Assembly (NCBI GenBank): GCA_964476895.1
Contig: CAYZCS010000016.1
Location: forward strand, 1-17,320
DNA length: 17,320 bases
Direction: 5' to 3'
Source: JALYJZ01 sp964476895
GTDB lineage: Bacteria > Patescibacteriota > SICC01
Shown here: one piece after another, positions 11,795 to 17,320 of the stretch
Numbering within the stretch: position 1 is the stretch's first letter
How the letters are laid out: the number at the start of each line of letters is the position of its first letter
Position numbers and translations under genes: made by a program
Notes under the pieces: model-generated
What the model saw: only the letters and a program-made list of their open reading frames with translations
Database searches by the model: none
Told to the model about the DNA's origin: nothing

Positions 11795-12397
11795 CTAGGT
11801 AATGTCCCCGCTGCTGCCATCACTGGCGTTCACCCAGGTGCCGTGTTGGCCACCCCGGTAAATCCATCCCCACCAGTCGAAGCTGAATCCGTACCCCGGT
11901 TCGAAGTACTGGTCGATCCAGTTCACGTTGCCCGGGCAGGAGCCGGCGATGGTGCAATCATGGTCGATCACGCCGACGTTGCCGCGGGTCGGCCAGGTCG
12001 GACGATCGAGCAGGTCACCGCTGATGGTGGCGCGATAGCCGCCCTGGAAGGTGCCGTCCTCATCACCGTCGAGCGGTTCGACGTTGCCGGGCGATTGCTG
12101 GCCCGCTTCAGCATCGAACTGGCCCTGGTAGCTGACCACGGCGCAGTAGGTGCCGTCACCCTGATCCCACAGTTGGATCTTGCGGTTGTAGTCGATGAAG
12201 GCCCAGTAGCCGCCGAAGCCGGAGTCGACCGAGTTGACGACCTTGTGCGTGACGTTCACGACGGGCTTGCCTTTCGTATCACACTGTCCGGCACTGGTCT
12301 CAGGGCCCCAATTGAGCGTGGGTGGAGCTGCCAGAGCCGGCGTAGCCAGCAACACGAGCGCGATGACCGATATGAAGGAAATGACTGTTCTTATCAT
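11795..12397 (-). CDS. Secreted protein with four cysteines, unknown function
   Basis: A 200-residue exported protein. Residues 1-23 are a clear Sec signal peptide (basic MIR, hydrophobic core, ATPALA cleavage site before APP). The mature part is rich in Gly, Trp, Tyr and Asp with cysteines at 39, 85, 148 and 154, suggesting two disulfides. Patterns include IQLWDQGDGTYCAVVSYQG (74-92), FQGGYRATISG (117-127), and a C-terminal WIDQYFEPGYGFSFDWWGWI (160-179). I associate this architecture with a beta-rich secreted family seen in Candidate Phyla Radiation genomes, function unknown. The start is fixed by AAGGAGGTGA seven bases upstream, a near-perfect match to the 16S rRNA tail. An extended -10 lies further upstream, so expression may be high. 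Confidence 0.78.
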   Translation of the reverse strand: MIRTVISFISVIALVLLATPALAAPPTLNWGPETSAGQCDTKGKPVVNVTHKVVNSVDSGFGGYWAFIDYNRKIQLWDQGDGTYCAVVSYQGQFDAEAGQQSPGNVEPLDGDEDGTFQGGYRATISGDLLDRPTWPTRGNVGVIDHDCTIAGSCPGNVNWIDQYFEPGYGFSFDWWGWIYRGGQHGTWVNASDGSSGDIT

Positions 12398-12441
12398 GCG
12401 TAGTTCACCTCCTTCCCCATGCAGTACGTCATGTAGGGCGA

Positions 12442-12450
12442 AGTATAGCA
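12442..12450 (-). promoter_or_regulatory. Extended -10 (TGCTATACT) of the secreted protein gene
   Basis: On the minus strand TGC directly precedes TATACT, a classic extended -10, which would explain the weak -35. The leader of about 38 nt contains the strong ribosome site. Confidence 0.6.
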
Positions 12451-12486
12451 GAACATCCCGACGTGCTTGATATGGAACGGCGAAAC

Positions 12487-12633
12487 TCAGACCTCTTGCC
12501 GCACTTGGTGTGCCAGCAGGCCGATCAGCTCTTCCTCGGTATGCTCGCGTTCGGCTGCGGGGGTCTCGTTGAACCGCCTGAGCTGCTCGATCGCGTCCTC
12601 GATCGGATCGTACTGTTTCACGTAGAAGTTCAT
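12487..12633 (-). CDS. Small orphan protein, 48 residues
   Basis: The start codon overlaps the stop of the upstream gene in the arrangement ATGA (12630-12633), a common sign of translational coupling. The product (MNFYVKQYDPIEDAIEQLRR, then FNETPAAEREHTEEELIGLL, then AHQVRQEV) is acidic and mostly helical, with no cysteine and no membrane segment. I do not recognise it. A longer reading of the same frame back to 12840 runs in antiphase through the upstream gene and is rejected. Confidence 0.6.
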   Translation of the reverse strand: MNFYVKQYDPIEDAIEQLRRFNETPAAEREHTEEELIGLLAHQVRQEV

Positions 12634-13046
12634 TGCGTGGCCAGTCCGTTTACGATCCGGAAGCGGAGCACCCGGGTCAGCGTGTCGTTGAACGCCGTCC
12701 GGTCGCGCACCAGCGTCGACGCCAGCAGGTCCTCCAGGCGGAGGATGTTTCCCGCGGCGGCATCGCGCAATCCACGATCGTCCGGCCGCAGGTTGAGCTC
12801 CAGGAGCTGCCGGTACGGCACGTCGGTCAGCTGGCTCCACGCCTCTTCCGACACGAGCGACTGCAGCCGCGGGTACGTCTCGTACGCCGTCCGTAGTTCG
12901 TCCGTGAGCCGGAGCAGGTCTACCATGTGGCGCTTCACGAACGCGTCATCAACCCGGAACGGCGGGTCGATACCGGCCCGGCACTTCCGGGAACCGGTCT
13001 TGGCACCGTTCGCCTTGGCTGATTTAGGGGTGATATCTCGCTTCAT
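12630..13046 (-). CDS. Helical orphan protein, 138 residues
   Basis: Unknown function. The first 25 residues are basic and probably disordered (MKRDITPKSAKANGAKTGSR); the rest is predicted to be helical (DDAFVKRHMVDLLRLTDELR and LRDAAAGNILRLEDLLASTL). There is one cysteine (C22). The ATG at 13046 has GGAG six bases upstream. An in-frame ATG at 13058 lies eight bases after the -10 and could give a leaderless form four residues longer; a TTG at 13079 lies inside the promoter and is rejected. It is first in a two-gene unit with the 48-residue gene. Confidence 0.65.
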   Translation of the reverse strand: MKRDITPKSAKANGAKTGSRKCRAGIDPPFRVDDAFVKRHMVDLLRLTDELRTAYETYPRLQSLVSEEAWSQLTDVPYRQLLELNLRPDDRGLRDAAAGNILRLEDLLASTLVRDRTAFNDTLTRVLRFRIVNGLATQ

Positions 13047-13066
13047 GGAAAACTCCATAGCTACCG

Positions 13067-13095
13067 AGAATAGGGACAAGAAACCCCTTTGTCAA
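13067..13095 (-). promoter_or_regulatory. Promoter TTGACA-17-TATTCT
   Basis: On the minus strand TTGACA (13090-13095), 17 bases, TATTCT (13067-13072). It serves the 138/48-residue gene pair. It begins directly after the sigma factor gene ends at 13097, so no terminator separates them. Confidence 0.72.
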
Positions 13096-13096
13096 G

Positions 13097-14122
13097 CTAA
13101 TATTCGACGGCTAACTGTAATTTCCGGCGTGCCCGTTGCATGGCATTATCAACGGCCTTGCGATCGATTCCCAGCGCTTCACCGATTTCCACATAGTTAT
13201 GCCCGACATAATGCCCCATGATCGCTCCAAACTCCGCGTCGGTGAGGCGGGAGCGAGCTGTCCCGAATACATCTCTCACCAAACGCCTCTGTTCGATTAT
13301 CTCATTCGGCTCCAGCACCTTCGGATCCGCGAGCACGTCCGACAAGAGTATTTCCTCCCCGTCCGAGTAGGCGCCGACGGGTTCGTGCAGCGACCTGGCC
13401 TCGTTGACCGGCAAGTGCTTGCCCCGCGTGGCGGTCTTCACGGCGGTGATGACCTGACGATACATGGCCAGCTCGGCGAACGTCACGAAGCCCGCTTCTC
13501 CCGAGCGCCGGTAGTCCCAAACGGCCTTCAACAGCCCGTAGCGGGCTTCCTGAGCGATGTCATCCTTGCTGAGACCGGGAGCGAAATACGTGTGCACCAA
13601 CCGATCGACAGATGCTTGCATCCGTTCGGCCAGTGCTTCGAACGCATCCTCGTCTCCTTCCAGCGCCCGCGTTACGAGCATCTCGTTATGCCGGTTGTCC
13701 GCAGAAAATCCGGCGTCCGGGACGGCCGACTTTCCGGAGGAGGCCTGGGTGACTTCCTGCCAATGGCGCTCCGCCAGGTCTGCCAGCCTCGACACATACC
13801 CTTCCGCCGCACCGCTTTCCGCCGCTTCAAGGACCATGTCCGGAGCGGCTTCAAGTACTTCCTGCTTGCTGACCCCCTCCTTTTTCACGTGGTAATACCC
13901 GACGATCAGCGGGACACCGATCGCCGTACGCACCAATTCGTTCGCGGCTTCCGGACTGCCCGCCCGGTATTCCCGGAGTGCGGCCTCGATATCCCCATGT
14001 TCCAGCGCACCGGTCATCGACTTCCTGAGAAAGTCGTCCAGCGCCTTGTCAAAGAACGGCGCTGCCTTCTCGGGAACGAAAACCGGCCCTCCCTGCTCGA
14101 CTTGGTCTGCTTGTGCTTTCAT
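13097..14122 (-). CDS. SigH-like RNA polymerase sigma factor with extra N-terminal domain
   Basis: A sigma-70 family factor of 341 residues from the ATG at 14122. Region 2 is at about 147-235: EMLVTRALEGDEDAFEALAE, KDDIAQEARYGLLKAVWDYR and FAELAMYRQVITAVKTATRG. The FAEL...RQxITAxKTATRxKHxPxN pattern is that of SigH of spore-forming bacteria. Region 4 is at about 285-338 with helix-turn-helix NYVEIGEALGIDRKAVDNAM. Typical SigH is about 210 residues; the extra 140 N-terminal residues appear to hold a degenerate second copy of region 2 (55-105). There is no sporulation gene in view, so a role in stress or competence-like control is a guess. An extended -10 (TGTCATAAT) lies 16 nt before the ATG; a 5-bp hairpin stands just before the start codon. 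Confidence 0.85.
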   Translation of the reverse strand: MKAQADQVEQGGPVFVPEKAAPFFDKALDDFLRKSMTGALEHGDIEAALREYRAGSPEAANELVRTAIGVPLIVGYYHVKKEGVSKQEVLEAAPDMVLEAAESGAAEGYVSRLADLAERHWQEVTQASSGKSAVPDAGFSADNRHNEMLVTRALEGDEDAFEALAERMQASVDRLVHTYFAPGLSKDDIAQEARYGLLKAVWDYRRSGEAGFVTFAELAMYRQVITAVKTATRGKHLPVNEARSLHEPVGAYSDGEEILLSDVLADPKVLEPNEIIEQRRLVRDVFGTARSRLTDAEFGAIMGHYVGHNYVEIGEALGIDRKAVDNAMQRARRKLQLAVEY

Positions 14123-14137
14123 GATCCGTAGCGGATG

Positions 14138-14146
14138 ACTGGTTAT
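14138..14146 (-). promoter_or_regulatory. Extended -10 of the SigH-like gene
   Basis: On the minus strand TGT precedes CATAAT, matching an extended -10. TGAACA at 16 nt is a partial -35. The RNA would begin roughly 15 nt before the start codon. Confidence 0.4.
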
Positions 14147-14210
14147 TATGACACACCTTTCCCGGATGTTCAGGCGTGCCGGATCGTGCACGTTCCGAAC
14201 CCCTAAGCGG

Positions 14211-14216
14211 TACACT
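14211..14216 (+). promoter_or_regulatory. Candidate -10 (TACACT) of the phosphohexomutase gene
   Basis: TACACT lies nine bases before the ATG at 14226, again close enough for a leaderless or nearly leaderless mRNA. No good -35 is seen. Confidence 0.4.
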
Positions 14217-14225
14217 GGTAAGGTC

Positions 14226-15554
14226 ATGCGAGCCGAAACAGAGATCTTCCGGGCATACGATATCCGGGGCATCGTCCCGGACCAGCTGGACGAGGCCGGC
14301 GCCGAGCAGGTCGGCCGCGCCTTCGCGGCGTACCTGCAGCCGAAGCAGGTCGTGGTCGGCCGTGACGTCCGCACGACCGGAGCGGCATTCCAGGCGGCAG
14401 TCATCAAAGGACTGACCGCTTCCGGCGTGGACGTGCTCGACATCGGCCAAGTCTCGACGGACCAGTACTACTTCGCTTGCAGCCGGCACGCCGCTCCCGG
14501 CATCATGGTCACCGCTTCGCACAACCCGCCCGAGTACAACGGCTTCAAGATGGTACGCAAGATGCCGGAACTGGTTCCCGTGAAAGAATTCCGATCATGG
14601 GTGCTCGAAAAGCGATACGAAGATGCCGCAAAGCCCGGCACCGTCACGACCGAGGACACGTTAGACGCTTTCGTAGGCCGGATGCTGGAGCTCATTCCTC
14701 CGGACCGGCTGAAACCGTTGAAGATCGTGGTCGACACCTCGAGCGGCTCCCAAGGCGCCGCCTGGGAAAAACTTCGGGAACGTCTGCCGCTCGATATCGT
14801 CCCGCTGTTCTGGGAGCCGGACGGAACCTTCCCCGGACACCCGAACGACGTGATCCAGCCGGAAGCCAAGGAGCCGCTGCGGAAGAAGGTGCTCGAAGAA
14901 AAAGCGGACCTCGGCCTGATCTTCGACCCCGACGGCGACCGCTGCCTGGCGGTCGATGACGAAGGCCGGGACATCCCCGGCGACTACCTGACCGCGCTCC
15001 TCGCCAAGACGATGCTCAAGCACGCCCCCGCCAGTACGGTCGTGTACGACATCCGGGCCAGCGATGCCGTCCCCGACGCTATCCGGGAGGCCGGCGGCAC
15101 GCCGCTGGCCTGGAAGGTCGGGCATACGCACATCAAGCCGAAGATGATGGAACACGACGCCGTTTTCGGCGGCGAAGTCTCCGGTCATTTCTACTTCCGG
15201 GACTTCGGCTACGCCGATTGCGGCATCCTGGCCGGGCTGGTCATCCTCGAGTACGTGAGCGGCCTCCCCGGCCCGCTCAGCGACGAACGGAAGCGCCTGG
15301 AGTCGAGCTACTCCCTGAGCGGCGAACTCAATTCGAAGGTCGCCGACGTGCCGGCCGTCCTGGCCCGGATCAAGGAGCGGTACGCCGACGGCGAAATCGA
15401 CGAGCTGGACGGCATCGCGATCCGCTATCCCGACTGGCACTTCGTCGTGCGACCGTCCAATACGGAGCCGGTGATCCGCCTGACGCTCGAAGCGGCATCC
15501 CGGAAGCTCATGGAGCGGAAGCGGGGCGAGATCCTTGCCCTGATCCGGCAATGA
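14226..15554 (+). CDS. Phosphomannomutase/phosphoglucomutase
   Basis: A cytoplasmic alpha-D-phosphohexomutase that interconverts hexose 6- and 1-phosphates, feeding sugar-nucleotide and glycan synthesis. The 442 residues carry all four family signatures. The opening is FRAYDIRGIVPDQ. The phosphoserine loop is TASHNP with S98. The Mg2+ loop is DPDGDR with D234, D236 and D238. The sugar loop is GEVSGH (316-321) and the phosphate loop is RPSNTEPV (409-416). Length is typical. The ATG at 14226 is the first that gives the family N-terminus; upstream codons in the frame cross the divergent promoter region. It runs divergently from the sigma factor gene and is followed 69 nt later by the GH15 enzyme. 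ManB versus Pgm specificity cannot be decided by eye. Confidence 0.95.
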   Translation: MRAETEIFRAYDIRGIVPDQLDEAGAEQVGRAFAAYLQPKQVVVGRDVRTTGAAFQAAVIKGLTASGVDVLDIGQVSTDQYYFACSRHAAPGIMVTASHNPPEYNGFKMVRKMPELVPVKEFRSWVLEKRYEDAAKPGTVTTEDTLDAFVGRMLELIPPDRLKPLKIVVDTSSGSQGAAWEKLRERLPLDIVPLFWEPDGTFPGHPNDVIQPEAKEPLRKKVLEEKADLGLIFDPDGDRCLAVDDEGRDIPGDYLTALLAKTMLKHAPASTVVYDIRASDAVPDAIREAGGTPLAWKVGHTHIKPKMMEHDAVFGGEVSGHFYFRDFGYADCGILAGLVILEYVSGLPGPLSDERKRLESSYSLSGELNSKVADVPAVLARIKERYADGEIDELDGIAIRYPDWHFVVRPSNTEPVIRLTLEAASRKLMERKRGEILALIRQ

Positions 15555-15610
15555 ACGGCAGCGGCCCATCCCCATCCGCACGGTACCTAGAAGCTCCCGC
15601 AGCTAAGCGC

Positions 15611-15616
15611 TAGGAT
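15611..15616 (+). promoter_or_regulatory. -10 (TAGGAT) placed for a leaderless GH15 mRNA
   Basis: TAGGAT is followed by seven bases and then the ATG at 15624, so transcription should start at or next to the start codon. No good -35 or Shine-Dalgarno site is seen. Confidence 0.4.
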
Positions 15617-15623
15617 AGAGGCT

Positions 15624-17320
15624 ATGGCCAAGCCCCAAACCACCGCCGGCATCGATTACGGCATCATCGGCAACTGCGAGACCGCGGCACTGGTGTCCAA
15701 GGACGCCAGCATCGACTGGTTCTGTTTCCCGCGGTTCGATTCGCCCTCCGCGTTCGGGAAGCTCCTCGACGAAAAGCAGGGCGGCTCCTTCTCGCTCCGG
15801 CCGGTCGGCAAGAAGTTCTGGTCGAAGCAGGAGTACATGGAGAACACGAACGTCCTGGTGACCACGTTCGTTTCCGACGAGGCCGAGGTGGAAGTCATCG
15901 ACTTCATGCCGATCTTCGCGGAACCGTACCGCACCCGGCCGCTCCAGCGGCTCTGCCGCCGGGTGAAGGTGCTGCGCGGTACCGCGGACGTCGAGATGAT
16001 CATGGAGCCGGCGTTCGACTACGCCCGGATCCGGCCGAAGTTCGAATTCCGAAGCGGCGTCTGGCTGGCCCGCGGCGAGGGGCAGACGTTCATCCTCTCC
16101 GCCAGCACCCCGCTGGTGGACGCCTACGACGAGAAGCGTGACCGCCTGGAAAAGACGTTCAAGCTCAAGGAAGGCGAACTGGTGGACTTCGTGCTCGGCT
16201 ACCGCAAGAACCTCTTCGACGTGACCCAGTTCGACGGCAACGTCGACAACTCCGACGTGCTGGCCAAGACCGTCCACTTCTGGCGGCAATGGCTTTGGAA
16301 GCTGGAGTACCAGGGCCCGTACCTTGAGACCGTCCGCCGCTCCGCCCTGGCGCTGAAGCTCCTGACCTACGCGCCGTCCGGCGCCGTGGTAGCCGCGGTC
16401 ACGACCTCGCTTCCCGAGGACGTCGGCTCCAACCGCACCTGGGATTACCGGTACTGCTGGCTGCGCGACGCCTCGTTCACCGTGGACGCGCTCTTCCGGG
16501 TGGGACTGTTCGCCGAGGCGCTGGCGTTCATGCACTTCCTGCGCGAGACCATCTCCCAGAGCGGCCCGGAGATCCAGATCATGTACCGCGTGGACGGCGC
16601 CGAGGAGATGACCGAGCTCGAGCTCGACCACCTGGCCGGCTACAAGCACAGCCTGCCGGTCCGGGTCGGCAACCGCGCCGCCAACCAGCTCCAGCTGGAC
16701 GCGTTCGGCGAGGTGATCGACGTGGCGGCGGTGGTCTTCGAGGAGAAGCACTACCTCTCGCCCGACATGTGGAACACGCTGAGCGAAGTCGTCGAGGTGA
16801 TCTGCAAGTTCTGGCGGGAACCGGACAACGGCATCTGGGAGTTCCACGACGAGAAGTTCAAGCTCAACTACACTGCCTCGAAGGTGCAGGCCTGGGTCGC
16901 GATGGACCGTGGCGTACGGCTGGCCCGGCGGATGAAGGACGAGGAGCGCGCGGCCCGCTGGACCAAGGTGCGGGACGAGATCAAGGACGACATCCTTACC
17001 CACGGCTGGAACGAGGAGAAACAGTCGTTCACGATCGCCTACGAGCGGGACGAGCTGGATGCGGCGATCCTGCACATGCCGCTGTTCGGCTTCATCAGCG
17101 CCAAGGATCCGAAGATGAAGAAGACGGTGAAGCGGATGCTGAAGGAGCTGTCCAGCGGCGACTTCATCCGGCGCTACAACATGATCGACGATCAGGGCGA
17201 CACCAAGGCGGCGATGATCATCTGCAACCTCTGGCTGGCGCAGGTGCTCGCGATGCAAGGCGAGGTGGACGAGGCCCGCCGGCGCTTCGAGCTGATCCTG
17301 GAACACGGCAACCATCTCCG
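15624..17320 (+). CDS. GH15 glucoamylase/trehalase-type glycoside hydrolase, 3' end outside window
   Basis: An inverting glycoside hydrolase of family GH15, acting on alpha-glucosides such as trehalose or starch-like chains. The frame stays open for 565 codons to the right edge; relatives are about 600 residues, so perhaps 40 are missing. The N-terminus has the family opening (DYGIIGNCETAALVSKDASI, then DWFCFPRFDSPSAFG). The (alpha/alpha)6 barrel shows WDYRYCWLRDASFTVDAL and EPDNGIWEFHDEKF with the likely general acid E406, then SKVQAWVAMDRG. The second catalytic Glu would lie past the edge. The usual EGAF before the last barrel helix reads GDTKAAMIICNLWLAQ here. There is no signal peptide, so it is probably cytoplasmic. 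Together with the mutase it suggests storage-glucan or trehalose turnover. Confidence 0.9.
   Translation, partial: MAKPQTTAGIDYGIIGNCETAALVSKDASIDWFCFPRFDSPSAFGKLLDEKQGGSFSLRPVGKKFWSKQEYMENTNVLVTTFVSDEAEVEVIDFMPIFAEPYRTRPLQRLCRRVKVLRGTADVEMIMEPAFDYARIRPKFEFRSGVWLARGEGQTFILSASTPLVDAYDEKRDRLEKTFKLKEGELVDFVLGYRKNLFDVTQFDGNVDNSDVLAKTVHFWRQWLWKLEYQGPYLETVRRSALALKLLTYAPSGAVVAAVTTSLPEDVGSNRTWDYRYCWLRDASFTVDALFRVGLFAEALAFMHFLRETISQSGPEIQIMYRVDGAEEMTELELDHLAGYKHSLPVRVGNRAANQLQLDAFGEVIDVAAVVFEEKHYLSPDMWNTLSEVVEVICKFWREPDNGIWEFHDEKFKLNYTASKVQAWVAMDRGVRLARRMKDEERAARWTKVRDEIKDDILTHGWNEEKQSFTIAYERDELDAAILHMPLFGFISAKDPKMKKTVKRMLKELSSGDFIRRYNMIDDQGDTKAAMIICNLWLAQVLAMQGEVDEARRRFELILEHGNHL

Noticed and set aside
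14661..15581. 306-codon minus-strand frame opposite the mutase
   Set aside because: Antisense shadow of a complete phosphohexomutase gene.
15603..17315. 570-codon open frame on the minus strand
   Set aside because: It is the antisense shadow of the GH15 gene, whose plus-strand frame is open from 15624 to the window edge and carries all family motifs. The minus product is a low-complexity His/Val/Arg/Leu-rich chain.
1..17320. CRISPR array, insertion sequence or prophage
   Set aside because: No regularly spaced repeats, no transposase, integrase or phage structural gene, and no terminal inverted repeats found; the XRE and region 4 pair alone does not show a prophage.

Overview
The window looks like part of a GC-rich bacterial chromosome with compact gene spacing. 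I think it most likely comes from the Candidate Phyla Radiation (Patescibacteria). That is an inference. It rests on the 184-residue two-helix membrane protein at 6837-7391 and the secreted four-cysteine protein at 11795-12397, both of which resemble families I associate with those genomes. It also fits the many short orphan genes. None of the five tRNA genes encodes a 3' CCA end.

Layout. The left part (1-4539) is all on the minus strand: the start of a probable primary sigma factor behind dnaG (8-nt overlap), a ferredoxin-reductase-like flavoprotein, a small secreted cysteine protein, and a two-gene thiol redox unit (membrane-anchored thioredoxin-like protein, then a CcdA/DsbD-type membrane protein). 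From 4627 the strand switches. A MazG-like nucleotide pyrophosphohydrolase with a probable worn second copy of its domain is followed by a 272-residue orphan behind a perfect consensus promoter.

The middle part (6600-11075) carries five tRNA genes, all for serine or arginine: Ser(UGA), Arg(GCG), Arg(CCG), Ser(CGA) and Ser(GCU). Between them lie the two-helix membrane protein, a DUF218/YdcF-like protein, a YrbG-type sodium/calcium exchanger, an attenuator-like leader with its own 62-codon gene, a promoter-driven segment with a tiny ORF and three hairpins, and a two-gene unit of a stand-alone sigma region 4 protein and an XRE-type regulator.

The right part holds an orphan with faint archaeo-eukaryotic-primase-like motifs, the secreted four-cysteine protein, two small overlapping orphans, a SigH-like sigma factor with a likely degenerate second copy of region 2, a phosphoglucomutase/phosphomannomutase, and a GH15 glucoamylase/trehalase-type enzyme that runs off the window.

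Themes. (1) Transcription machinery is over-represented: a probable primary sigma factor, a SigH-like sigma factor, a lone region 4 protein and an XRE regulator. (2) Two ways of starting translation coexist. Some genes have strong Shine-Dalgarno sites. Others have a -10 hexamer 6-9 nt before the start codon and no leader, which suggests leaderless mRNAs. (3) The most notable undescribed element is at 9303-9460: a leaderless 18-codon peptide with a Phe/Tyr cluster followed by four segments that can pair 1:2, 2:3 or 3:4, the last being an intrinsic terminator, upstream of a small orphan gene.
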